A stretch of DNA of 64,000 bases from Cacajao melanocephalus (taxonomy: Eukaryota > Chordata > Mammalia > Primates > Pitheciidae), in NCBI GenBank assembly GCA_963573385.1, contig CAUYLG010013691.1, positions 1 through 64,000 on the forward strand. Reading direction: 5' to 3'. The notes under the pieces were generated by a model. The model was not told where the DNA came from. It worked only from the letters and a program-made list of their open reading frames with translations, and searched no databases. Shown piece by piece: positions 12,300 through 24,175 of this stretch. The position numbers and the translations under genes are program-made. Every line of letters starts with the position of its first letter. The stretch's first letter is position 1.

Positions 12300-15200
12300 A
12301 GAATAATATCCTATCATTACATAATTACAGTGAGTAATTTTTCAAATAAGCAGGAGGATGGAGGCAAAAAGATATAAAGACACGGGAATATAGACACTGG
12401 AGTTACCTGCAATTAGAACATAAAGCAGCTATGCTTTTTAAATTTAGAAATAAAAATGAATGCCAGGCTTGAAGATTTATGCCAGAGATTTAAAATTATA
12501 CAAAGTGATTGGATAGCTTAGAAAAAAGAATCAAATAGAATTTCTGGAGCTAATAAATACTACTATCAATAGATTGAAACAATCAAGAAAACACAGCAAA
12601 TTTGGGGGGGGGATATGAAGAAATTAACTACAAAGAAGAACAGAGAGACCCAAAAAAAGAGTAGAAAATATAAGAAAGAAACATACAGGAGAAAGAGAAA
12701 AGTTATGATAAGGATAACCTTAGAATAATGGAAGAATAATAAAATATGGTAATGGAATATTTTATGAAATTATGAGTGAAAAGTATTGTTTCTCAAGTAA
12801 GTAAATGAAATCTACATCTATCATATCATAGAAAACTACAATAAAAGAGAAGACAAAGACAAAAATATTAAAAAGCAATTAAAATATTTTAGTCTATTCA
12901 GGCTGTTGTAACAAAATTCAATTAACTGGATAGATTATAAACAACAGAAAAGTATTTCTCATGTTTCTTGAGTTTGAGAAGTTCCAGATTAAAGCATGGG
13001 CAATTTCAGTGTCTGATGAGATCCCATTTCTGGACTTGTAGATAGTGACTTCTCACTATAACCTAACATTATGGAAGAGGAAAACAAGCTTCCTTGGGCC
13101 TCTTTTATACCGACACTGATTGCATTTATGAGGGTTATTCATGACCTAATATCCTCCTGAAAGCCGTACCTCTTAATACCATCACAATAGAGATCAGACT
13201 TCAGCATAAGAATTTTAAAAGGGTGGAAACATTCAAACTATAGCATTAAGAATAAAGATTACTTTCAAAAAAAAAAGAGCAGTTACATTTCTAGCTGAAA
13301 TATCAAGAGCAAGGATAGAAGCTAAGGGTAATAAAATAATATCTTCAAAGAGCTGAAAGAAAATAATTGCAACCAGAGCTATATCTGGAGAAGACACTTT
13401 TCAAGGATGAGGGTAAAATGAAGACATTTTGAAAATTTTTTTAAATTGGCAAATTTACCATTACAGTCCTAAACATCACAAAATATCAAAGATAGTTATT
13501 CAGCCAGAAAAACACACACAGAGAGAGAATAGAGTAAAATCATGTTTGGAATGGTTGGATGGAAGATAATGTGTTCTAAAGTCCTTACGTTTTCTAGGTG
13601 GAGAGTAAAATAATTGACTAGCTTACATCAGAAAAGCATGTAGTAATATCTTAACAACTAAAGAAAAATAGATTGTTTAACTTCAAAATAACACAGAGAA
13701 AAAAATACAATAATTTCAAAAAAGAAGACTAGAAATAAACAGAACAGGCAGAACAAAAAGAAACATATTGTAAAGCCAAATTATAAAGTCTAGTATACCA
13801 AATTATATTTAATATAATAAATGAATGTTCCAGTTTTTTTTGATTAACAGATTGCATTAAATTTTATAAGATGTTTATGGAGGAAATATTTAAATAATAA
13901 TATAAACATAAATGATATAGATATTTAAATGATAGGAAAGGATTTTTTTTGTATAAAAAGTAACAGAAAGTTGACATAAATATATTAATATTGGTAAAGT
14001 CGACATTAAGGCAAATACATTAGAAATGAAGAGGGTCACTTCACAATAATAGTTTAATTCACCAAGACTAGATAAAGATTTCAATTTTTAATGTCTAATA
14101 ATTGGCCTTGAATATTAAAAAAGAAAATATTGAGATAAAATGATAATTGGAAAAAATCATAATTAGAATGGAAGCTCTTAATATTCCTCTCTAGTAAATC
14201 ACAAAGGAATTGGAGAAAAACTAAATATTTGAACATGATAATGGAACAATTCCAGAATATAGCTGCATTGCAAGCGCACACAAAACCATTTACTAAAATT
14301 GCCTGTATACTGGGCTATAAAGCCTATTCTCAAAAAATTTCAAAGTGTTAAAATATACTGCTTATTTTCTGACCATACTGAATTGATGCTAGTAATCAGT
14401 AACAACAACAACAAAAAACTAGACAATTCCTAAATGCTTGAAAATTACAGAAAATGAAAATACTACATATGAAAAGTAGTACATAAAACTCATAACTTTA
14501 CATATATATAAATATTTAGAAAGACTGAGAAATAGTGAGTTAAACATCTCATAAAATTAAAGAAAAGAAGATAGAAAACCAACAGAAAAGTAATAATATG
14601 AAATTATTAATAATATTATTGAAAAATTAATGAAATTAAAAACAAATGTATCTTACGTCCTCAAAGCCAAAGTAACTTATTTGAAAAACAAGGAAAAAAG
14701 CCAAATGTAAACTTGACAAACTTCTGCTGAGGCTGACAGACAAGGAAAAGAGTGAACATTCAAGCATCCAGTACTGGGCTTGGAAAAGCCATCAGTATAG
14801 ATTCTTTAGTCATTAAAAAGCTAATAAGGAAATTATAAACAACATTATAACTAAATTTGTTTCAAACTGCATATATATTAAGCACATTCCTAGAAAATTA
14901 TAACTTACCAAAACTGACAAAACAGATACAGAAAACCAGAAATGTTATTTACTAAAGACACTGGATCTGTAATTTAAAACCTTCTATGGAGACTATGTCT
15001 CCGATATATTTAACTAAACATTTAAGAAAAATAATAGAATGAAAATCATTTTATGCACTTTATGAAGCTTGAATAAAAATAAAATAGAAATGTGAAAAGT
15101 TAAAAAAAGACTAAAGCCCGACCTTAATCCCAATATAAACATTCTAAACAAAATATTTGCAAATTCAGAATTTATAATATAAATATAATAATATAAAAGA

Positions 15201-15420
15201 TGATAATACATGACAGCCAAATTCAGATCTATTTCAGGAATTTGAGATTACTTCAATACTGCATTTTCTTTCAAAAACAGATTTTTAAAATTGATGTGAT
15301 TATCTCAATACATGTAGAAATATTTGATGAACTCCAAATCTTAGCAAACTAGAAAAAACTTTTCTTAATCTGGTGTATGTCCATAAAAATAAAACCCTAT
15401 AGGAAATAAAATTAATTAAC
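12300..15420 (+). mobile_element. Old LINE-1 (L1M type), sense, interrupted by an LTR
   Basis: A decayed L1M copy that runs from an ORF1-like region through the ORF1/ORF2 gap into the middle of ORF2. Landmarks: 'aaagagctgaaagaaaataa' with 'atatctggagaagacactt' near 13,350 (end of ORF1), then the endonuclease and reverse-transcriptase region with 'tatactgggctataaa' near 14,305 and 'caaaactgac' near 14,910. Frameshifts and stops are everywhere. A MaLR-type LTR (12,892-13,250) sits inside it, so the LTR inserted later. Confidence 0.72.
12892..13250 (-). mobile_element. LTR remnant, ERVL-MaLR-type, nested in L1M, antisense
   Basis: Begins 'tattcaggctgttgtaac' and ends near 'aaacattcaaactatagcat'. 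It carries the internal landmarks 'cctaatatcctcctgaaag' and 'taataccatcacaa' typical of antisense MaLR-like LTRs. The L1M sequence continues on both sides. A solo LTR is inferred because no internal viral sequence is present. Confidence 0.65.
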
Positions 15421-15449
15421 ACATTCGTCACCTTACATACTTATCTTCT

Positions 15450-17200
15450 TGCGGTAACAATATTTAAAATCTATTTTGTTAGACATTTTTAAATATACAA
15501 TGTATTAGTATTAACTGTATGGCCTCTGATATGATTTGGCTCTGTGTCCCCATCCAAATCTTATCTTGTAGCTCTCATAATTCCCACGTGTTGTGGGAGA
15601 TGACTGAATCATGAGTGTGAGTCTTTCCCATGCTGTTCTCATGACAGTGAATGGGTCTCACGAGATCTGATGGTTTTAAAAATGGTAGTATTTTTTACAA
15701 GCTCTCTCTTTGCCTGCTGCTATCCACATAAGATGCAACTTGCTTCTCCTTGGTTTCTGCCATGATTTTGAGGTTTCCCCAGCCATGTGGAACTGTTAAG
15801 TCCAATTAAACCTCTTTCCTCTGTAAATTGCCCAGTCTCTGGGATGTCCTTATCAGCAGCATGAAAATGGATTAATACCGTCTCCAATATGCAATATACT
15901 ATTATGAACTGCATGTTATTAACTGTACTATCATTAACTTATTCCTTGTAACTGAAAGTTTGTACCCTTTGACCAACAGCTCTCCCTTCCTCACCTTCAG
16001 TCCCTTGTTACCACCATTCTACTCTCTACTTTTATGAGTACAACTTTTTTAGATTCCACATATAAGTGACACCATACAGTATTTGTCTTTCTGTATCTGG
16101 CTTATTTCACTTGCATCATGCCCTCAGTTTCATTCATGTTGTCAGAAATAACAGGGTTTTTTCTTTTTGAATGCCAAATAAGATTCCATTGAGTATACAC
16201 ATCAAATTTTCTTTATTCATCTATTCTTAGGTTGCATCTATATGTTGGTTATTACATAATATTGTAACTGATATGGGAGTACAGATAACTCTTTGATATA
16301 CTGACTTCGATTTTTTTTTTAATAATATACCCAGAGGTGAGATTGCTGGATCATACTGTAGTTCTATTTTTAATTTTTGAGGAACCTCTGTACCATTTTT
16401 CATAATGATGGCAGTAATTCATATTCCTGCCAAAAGTGCACAAGAGTTCCCTTTTTTCTACATCCTCACCAACAATGATTATCTCTTGTCCTTTTAATAA
16501 TGGCCATCATAACAGGTGTAAGGTGATATCCCATAATTTTTATTTGTATTTGCCTGATGATTAGTGCTGTTGAGCAGTTTTTTGTCATATATCTATTGGC
16601 CATTTATATGCCTTCTTCTGAGAAATCTATATTCAGACTCTTTGCTCATTTATTTATTAGGTTATTTATTTTCTTGCTAATGAGTTGTTTGAGTTTCTAA
16701 AATATTTTGAGTAATAGCCCCTTGCATACAATGCAGAAAGGACTGGGTCTTCAATACATGGTATTAGGAAACTGGATATCCATATAAAAAGTATAAAATT
16801 GGATTTTTATCTCACCCCGTATAGAAAAATAAACTCAAAATGAATTATAAACTTAAATCTAAGACCTGAAAACTGTAAAACTTCTAGAAGAAAACATAGA
16901 AAGAAAGCTTCTTAACATAAGCATTGGCAAAGAATTTATGAATATTATCCCCAGAACAAGAAAACAAAAGCAAATACATATAGACAAATGGGATTGCATC
17001 AGGCTTAAATGCTGCACGGCAAAGGATACAACCAACAGAATGAAGAGACAACTATTGGATGGAAGACAGTATTTGCAAGCAAAACATAGTTTTTGAAGGG
17101 CTTACATCCAGAATATATAAAGAGCTTCTACAAATTAATTAGAAAAACACAACTGAAAAACTGCGACAAACCACATAAGCAAATTAACCAAACAAGGAAG
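15450..17200 (-). mobile_element. LINE-1 (L1MA/L1PB-like), antisense, with inverted 5' segment
   Basis: From about 15,450 to 16,730 the sequence is antisense L1: 3'UTR first, then the end of ORF2 ('ttagattccacatataagtg', 'gagattgctggatcat', 'gagttgtttgagtttc'). At about 16,735 orientation flips: from 'gactgggtcttcaatac' to about 17,190 the sequence is sense L1 ORF2 ('tggatatccatataaaaag', 'caaatgggattgcatcaggc'). The outer end of the sense segment and the inner end of the antisense segment fall at nearly the same place in ORF2. That is the layout of an L1 5' inversion by twin priming. An MST-type LTR (15,527-15,879) interrupts the 3'UTR. Confidence 0.75.
15527..15879 (+). mobile_element. Solo LTR, ERVL-MaLR, MST/THE1-type
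   Basis: Begins 'tgatatgatttggctctgtg' and ends near 'ggattaatac', with 'ctcacgagatctgatggttt' and 'ccccagccatgtggaactg' in between. These are hallmarks of MST/THE1 LTRs. It is flanked by a 5-bp near-match target duplication, gcctc (15,522-15,526) and gtctc (15,880-15,884), and by L1 3'UTR sequence on both sides. The AATTAAA-like polyadenylation region is at about 15,803. No internal viral sequence remains, so this is a solo LTR formed by recombination between two LTRs. Confidence 0.9.
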
Positions 17201-18640
17201 AGTAGAAGATGAAAACGGAAAGTCTCCAAGCCTTAGTTCGTTTCCTAAGATCCTTCTTTCCCCAGATCTTCCATTCATGCTTCCTGCAAGAAGCAGTAGA
17301 GTTCTTTAACTTTAATATATTGAAAGAAATAAAAATACAGTCTATTCTAAAGAGCAAAACAAAATGTTAAGTGAAAATATTCATTAGAATATCATTACTT
17401 TCACAGGCCAGTTCTAGTTGACACTAGTTGACTTACTGCTGTGTCAACTAGTCTGAAAATACAAGTGTTAACTCCCTATTATGCACTTATAAGAAATGAA
17501 AACTCCACACCTAATTCCTAGATTATAGAAACAATAAGTCCTTTGATTTTAGGCTGTGATGTAGCACAGTTTTTGTCAGTTACATTGAACATTTCAAAAG
17601 ATAAAGTGGAAATGTATGATCAAAGTGTGAACTCTGATTTTAAAAGTATTTGAGAACTTTTTTTTTTTATGTTGAAGCACATCTCATCTTCAAGCATAAT
17701 ATATTTTAAGAACTAGGGCTTTCACTAGAAAACTTAAGACCAAATATATTTTCAAACAAACAGCATTATGGCTCCTTAGATTCTCAAAAACAGCAAAACA
17801 ACAACAACAAAAAATTCTTGGGTGACAATTATTATTAAATTGTAAAAGATACCTCACACTGAAGAACAATTTTAAAATTCACATATTTTACAAAATTTTA
17901 GCAACAATGCTTAAAGAGCAAAAATTCCAATTCTTGCTTTGCACCATTATGGACAGATAAGAAAAACACAAATATCTTCATGGTAATAACTTCTCATAAA
18001 AACATCCAACCCATTATACTTATACATTGATAGGACTGACTAAATCTCTGACATCTGATACTTGATGGCTTTGCTATTGCGTTCTGTTATTTAAAAAGGC
18101 AAAAGCTCTTTAGACTTTGACTATTAAAATGTTGAAACCACATCAATGGAGACATGAAATTGATTTTGTTATATCAGAATTCCAGATCTAGTGTTTATCA
18201 AATTTTTATGTAGTTTCTCAAAATATAGTCTCTGTGGAAGATCAGGACAGCAAACTTATCTGCCAGATAACTGGAATTACGCCTTTTATAATCTTAAGTC
18301 AGGTAATCTCAACATCTCTCCTGTTCTTAGTGTCGTAGATATAAAATGATTTAGTGAAGCAACTCTGCTTTACCCCATGTGTAACTAACTTCGCCCTCTT
18401 ATCTGTTGCATTTCATGGAAGACCCATCCCGTAACAAGCAGACTTCCCTACCTGTCCAAATTCTCCCTGAATTTTCTATTTTCTTTTCATTCCACATCCC
18501 TGGCTTTTCCTTTTTTGAAGTATGCTTTTCTGTTCAAGCTCTTCCTCCAGGAAATCCTATGCTGTTCCCTCATCTCTTTTCTTTCTATACAATAATACAT
18601 TTCATTCACCCCTATGATTCCAATTAATATCTAAACTTTC
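17201..18640. other. Unassigned DNA with one small perfect hairpin
   Basis: No gene or recognised repeat. A 10-bp perfect inverted repeat with a 10-nt loop lies at 17,423-17,452. A T10 run lies near 17,660. The 18,406-18,627 frame has no recognised domain. Confidence 0.5.
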
Positions 18641-18649
18641 ATGACTCTC

Positions 18650-19560
18650 AAAAACATAACTTCAGCCCAAGGAACTCCCATGAACATCAGATGGTTCTAT
18701 ACAACTACCTAAATCCTATTATAAACATGTTCCTTATACTCAACTTTTATCTTCTCCCATATTTCTGTCTCACCTCATCTGTAATTCCCACCTTATTCAA
18801 GGGCACTACAATTTGCTATTCCCACTTACTAACAGCAAAATTCACCTTGGATGTTACTCTCATTTCTTCTTATTGCCTTGTCATCAACTCCATTCAATTA
18901 ATCACCAAGTTCTGTCGGTACCACTCCTGAAATCTGTCAAATCTGCCCATTTCTCTTATTGGCCTCTACCCTTTTCTAGACTCATGCTGACTACTAAAAG
19001 TTCCCCGTTTATGTTTATGCCTTCCTCTAATCCATTCTCTGAGAAGAACTAAAGCAACCTCTCTAAAACCCAAGGATGATCACATCTAGCCTTCAATAAC
19101 TGTCCACAATTCCAATAATCAAATTCAAGTATTATTGCATCATTTGTCAGCTGTGTTTCTCACCACTCTCATTCCTCGAGCCTCTTCTTAGGATTCTGTC
19201 CAAGCAAACTTCTTTTAGTGATTTAAGCATATTATCCTTATTACTGGTTTTTGCACATGCTGTTAATTTTATCAGAAACTTTAACTCGCATCCCCTATCC
19301 TTTTAGCGTAACCTCCACCTTTCTTTTTGTTCTTGATTTGGTTCTTCCTCACTAGTAGGCATTGCCTAACCATTAAGCCTGGATTAAGCAACTTTCATAG
19401 ATGTTCTCATAGCACCTTGTAATCTCCCTACATTGCATTTACCATGGAGTAACATAATTTGCAGTAACCACATCTGCCTTTTCACTTCTAGATGTCCAAT
19501 GTTTCCCACAGATTCAGATGCTTGCGATATTTAATTAGCAGATTCATGGGGTCAAAACTT
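18650..19560 (+). mobile_element. LINE-2 3' region
   Basis: Pyrimidine-rich stretch with L2 3'-end landmarks in order: 'aatcaccaagttctgtcgg' (about 18,900), 'acctctctaaaacccaagg' with 'gatgatcacatctagcc' (about 19,050-19,095), and 'tttttgcacatgctgtt' (about 19,249). The plus-strand frames at 18,691-19,052 are openings in this decayed element, not genes. Confidence 0.65.
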
Positions 19561-22500
19561 ATGCAAGAATTATCTGTGTAATAAAGAGTGATGTGAAACC
19601 ACCTTATTTTTTTCTGAAACACTTCTTAAAAATATGATTCTCAATTGAAATCTCTCTTACCTTCAATAAAGAAACATTGATTCCATTTCCCACCCTTTTT
19701 TTTAATTGGAGGTGTTGAATAAAGGATAGGTATACAGATGTTAACAAATTCTAAGAATGGCTAGCAGCAATATTGTGAAATTCTGTGTGCTTCTATTAAC
19801 ATTAATTGGAAACATTGCTCTGCTGAATAAGCTATTATCTGCCCTAGCCCTCACTGTCTCATTTTGAATGCTTATCTTTATCCAATGGCTAGAGCCAAAA
19901 TCTTATCTATTGTTGTCTCCTTTAGAGGGTGATTATTTGATAGCTCAGTTGCAACCACAATTTCTTCCCAAATTATCTTATTTCTTTCGTTATTTTGCTT
20001 CTATTATCTTGAGAATCCAAAAGACAAGTAAAATGATGAGGCGCCAAAGTCACTGTAACTTTTAGAATCGTAGGGTGACATCATTAAATCCTTTGAAGAT
20101 TATTTTGAGAGTGTGTCCCCATCTTTCTGATTCACTCCAAATGATGCTTGATTGATGAAGTTTGGTAGTGAGAATCTGTCCATGACGTCTCATGTAAATA
20201 TTTAGGATATGTCACTTGAAACTTTCCAGAAGTCTCAAAGTTTATTTTCCAAGTTGTTTTCTATCATCACTACCACCGTATAAAATGAGTCACAATTTGT
20301 TTTAGGACTCAATGACAATGGCATAAAAACTCATATATTCAGAGCATACCAGGTCAGTTGGTTTTGGTTAAAAAGAGGTAAAACATTCAATGATTAAGGA
20401 AGTCAAATATGTAGTACTCTAAGAATTTCAATAAGTTTAATAAAAGGTTTGAAATTAGATACTTTTCAGTGCATATGAGGAATCAGCAATTTACTTAGGC
20501 CTATACTTTAATTCTTTCTTAATAGTTTCTATTCTGAAAGTTCATTTTTGTCTTCTATATTATTCTTTCTTTATTCAATACATTAAGAGCATATTCTCAG
20601 CTTCCAGTCTCTGAACCCATTAATGTTTTCAGAAATGTTTTTGGCCTTTCCTGAAACTCAATAATGCATTAGCATTATCTTTTATTCACTTAAGTATTTC
20701 CTAAATGTAATTTTTAGTATATTGCCTTATGCCAGTGACCACACAGTTTAATTGTCCTGCTTCACAGCTTAATTGGCCCACTTCAATTTAGGAATTGAAA
20801 TAATGGGTGGAAATTCCATAGTTCTCATCCTTGAAAACCAATGTGAAACTCATATACTAATATTATAAAATGAAAACATAACAGGCTGTATTTTAAAGAT
20901 CACTGAAAAGTTGATCTATTTAGCTTTTCTGATTTCATCCCGAGATTTTTATTTCCTATATTCAATATTGAATCTCCAGCCCATCAAACTAGATATTATA
21001 AATCTAATTAAACATTGTAAATTAGTTTGGATCTGACAATAATCAAATTTCCCAAAGCTATCTACATATCAAAATCATCTGGGACACAATATATTTTCCT
21101 GGTTTTAAATCCAAAACATTTTGAGTTAATGCATTGGAGAGATGTTCAGTAATTCATATTTTGAAAATGCTTTCATAAAAATATATATTGCTGTTTTTGT
21201 TTTAGTAACTTTTATATAAACAGTATTAAACTGTGAAAATTACTAAATCTAAGCCTTTAATACACACACAATCAAAATATAAATGAATGTATATGAAGGA
21301 CATTTACCAACATCATAATGACTACCTCTGGGAAGATAGGGAAAATGACAAGACTGGGATAGTAGATTTATTAATAGAATTGTCATATTGCCTTGCTTTT
21401 AAAAGAAAAAGTTAAAACATGGCAAAATGTTAACATTTGTCCAATTTGGATTGTGGGCATACATATTTCTTTCTGGGCATACATTATTTTCTTTCTTTTA
21501 CATATTAATAATACTTCATGTTTAAAAAAATCTGTCTTCTGGTAATTCAGATCACTATACAGGTTTGAGAAATATTTTAATAACTACTGGGTAATGTAAT
21601 TTATCATACAAACTGGGACATTGTTGAGAATTAAAGAGAGTGCTATTAATAATTTGCCAGCATAAAAGGCAAATAGAATGTATGGTCACCCTAGGATCAA
21701 ACTATTTTAAGTTCTATTTAATGCATGAATTTCTTAACAAGAAAATTTATCTTCTATCACTTCCCCTAATCTTCTTATTTATAATTTATCACAGATAGAG
21801 GTTATTGATCTAATTTGCCTAATTTATTATCCATTTTTTTCACTAAAGCATTTTAGCATATATACAATTTTCAAGAGGTATATAATAAATAATGGAAATA
21901 TAGAAAAATTTTGAAACTAAGATCTCTCCCTAAGATGCAATAAAATGTAGTTAGTCAATTAACAACATTTATCAAACACACAATATTTCAAAGGATGGGG
22001 TGATGTTAGGTTACAAACAAAGCAAAATACAGTCTTTGACCCCATGAAATATTTAGTTTAATCCTTCAGGTAAAATATATAAGATCAAGAAATGGAGATT
22101 CTAAAACTGCATAAGAATGGAATAAAAAGTAATTCTATTTAAAGACCAAATATTAATGGATAGTAAAGTTAAACATAGTGACTAATGTGGTCATCATCAG
22201 TTGCCAAGTCCAAGAGCTCAGTTTCTCTTTTCTTGGTGAGTCTTTGTTATCTCCACAGGTTCTGCCTGGACTCTTGCTTCTCTAGTTTATGGATTATCTC
22301 ACCAGCCCATAGAAATGATCTCTGTTTTGCACAATTTTATACAAGAAACAAGGTTCGATCTGCTTCAACTGGAATGTTTTATATAGCTAATGTGAAAAAG
22401 ACTCCCAAACATACTTAATGAAGAAAAGTAAAGTGTTGGCTCAAGGAAGTGAATAATCCAGATATAGCTGAATCTAAGGCTCAAATGATATGATCAGGGC

Positions 22501-22690
22501 CCACTTCACTATCTTGTGTGCTTAGTTCTTTTTTTGTCCTGGCTTCACTCTCAAGCCATCTTCCCTCCTAGCCACTACATTACTTCCAGCAAGTCGCAGG
22601 CTATTATCCGGTGACTGATATCTAATGGAAAAGTAATAGACTGTTTTCTAAGCCTTTCAAACAAAAATCTTGGGATTGAAATTTAAATTG
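19561..22690. other. Unassigned AT-rich DNA
   Basis: No gene or RNA recognised. A stretch at about 21,260-21,420 containing 'actacctctgggaagatagg' resembles the 3' end of some interspersed repeat, but I cannot name it. Small frames at 19,868-20,065 and 22,185-22,418 have no domain. Confidence 0.5.
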
Positions 22691-22695
22691 TATCT

Positions 22696-22730
22696 ATTAC
22701 TTCTCAGCCTTTTGGCTAAGATCAAGTGTA
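22696..22730 (+). pseudogene. U2 snRNA 5' fragment (truncated pseudogene)
   Basis: These 35 bases match the first ~35 nt of U2 spliceosomal snRNA. From 22,700 the run 'cttctcagccttttggctaa' and its continuation 'gatcaagtgta' differs from U2 at one position (A for G in CTCGG), and the first four bases match partly. Similarity ends abruptly at nt ~35, followed by A-rich sequence. No proximal or distal snRNA promoter elements are visible upstream. A short repeated 'tgaaattta' (22,677-22,685 and 22,742-22,750) could be a target duplication but does not fit the ends exactly. This is a processed or retrotransposed fragment, not a functional U2 gene. Confidence 0.72.
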
Positions 22731-22974
22731 AAATTTTACTGTGAAATTTACAAGTAAATTATCAAGTCTAAAATTTACTAGCCTGACTTGAGTCAAGTGC
22801 ATTGCTCAGAATCAGCTATGGCTGAGAATAGAATGTGTAGATCTATAGATTGGTTTACTCTAAATTCTATATTCCATCGAATCATGTCATACAAACTGGA
22901 CAGGCTGTTGGTACAAGTAGGTGTTTCTCAAAAGCCACAGCTCTATGAAAGGAGAATGACTACTAGAAGGTTAA

Positions 22975-23070
22975 AATGGAAAAAAAGAAAATAGAAAGAG
23001 GAAGAAAGAGAGGGAAGAAGGAACGCAAAAGGAAAAGGAAGGGTGGGGAGGGAGGAAAGACAAAACAGTA
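22975..23070 (+). repeat. GA-rich low-complexity tract
   Basis: Almost pure purines on the plus strand (GAAA, GGAA, GGGA mixtures). The minus-strand frame 22,963-23,163 is produced by this tract and is not a gene. Confidence 0.85.
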
Positions 23071-23451
23071 GTCCACTGAGACAGTGAATAAGAACCAGCT
23101 TTCAAAAGTAAACGAGAACATACCAAGTCTTTCTCTACAATGCTTAATAATTTTCAGTTGCAAATTCTACCATCACAACAATTTCAAGATAACAACAAGA
23201 AGTCTCTGTATAGACTGGGGAAGAGACATGCAGTAGTATAGCACTGCATATATGTCTTTGCTTTTCAGATTATTGATATCTATTGTGTTTGAGTATATTC
23301 ATACTCAGATTACTTAGATATAAATGTGTATACATATTCAGATACAATAGGCATCAATAACCTCAAAGTCAAAGATAATGGTACATTGTAGTAAAATAAT
23401 TAGGTAGTGATAGGTTTTCAATATGCATTAACTGTTATTAATACATTTATT

Positions 23452-23503
23452 TGTAAGTTTATATGTTAATTTTTATATGTAAGTTTACATGTTAATTTTA
23501 ATG
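23452..23503 (+). repeat. 26-bp unit, two tandem copies
   Basis: Copy 1 starts at 23,452 ('tgtaagtttatatgttaatt') and copy 2 at 23,478 ('tgtaagtttacatgttaatt'), with few differences. Confidence 0.8.
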
Positions 23504-24004
23504 ATGATTATGTTTAGCAACTACCTCACAAAATTTCTGATATTTTAGAAATTGTGTCTTCCATGGTGGTACAGCTTGGCTCTAGCACATGACTGATAAA
23601 ACGTCTTTCTCAATGTCTTTAAAAAAATGTCACACACAGCAAACTATGCTTAGGCAGTCAACTTTACTAAAGCTTTTGTGAAGCAAAAGAAATATTTTAT
23701 TAAAAACAAAAACAAGTCAACCATTATAAATCACCATACTTAGACATTCTTCTTCCCTTACACTACTGCAGGTTTCAGAATTTTTTAGTACCCATTTCAC
23801 CTCAGGAAGCACCTTCTAATATTCTCAGAGATTCTCTTTTCTGGTTATATCTTCAAAAATGTGCTTCTACCATCTCTATCCATTGTACTCTCAACAATTC
23901 TTCTTACCTTTTTTTTAAAAAAAAAAATATTTAACTCCTATAACCAAACACAACTGCAAGCCTGTAATTATATTTGCAAGCCAAATGCGGTGGAGTTTAT
24001 AAAC

Positions 24005-24175
24005 CTGTAGACTCTGGATCACCTGCTTAAACAATCAGGATTTAACACTGAATACTCAATCCTGCTACAGCAGATCTAATTAGATTATTTGGAGAAAGGG
24101 TCTAGATGCCACCCTGTTTATTTAACACTTCAGGTGTTTCTAATGGATATGAAAGTGTGGCACCATTAATATTAG
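24005..24175 (+). mobile_element. MER5A-like hAT-Charlie DNA transposon
   Basis: Landmarks match MER5A through most of its short length: 'ggatcacctgcttaaac' at the start, 'gcagatctaattagatt' in the middle, and 'tttaacacttcaggtgtttc' with 'taatggatatgaaagtg' at the end. The element is non-coding and old. Confidence 0.6.

Larger units (their letters stand above)
22731..24000. other. Unassigned DNA with purine-rich tract and small tandem repeat
   Basis: No gene is supported. A GA-rich strand runs through about 22,975-23,070. A 26-bp unit is repeated twice at 23,452-23,503. A T8/A12 junction lies near 23,910-23,930. Confidence 0.5.

Noticed and set aside
22696..22730. Functional U2 snRNA gene
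   Set aside because: Only the first ~35 nt are present and no snRNA promoter elements are visible upstream.
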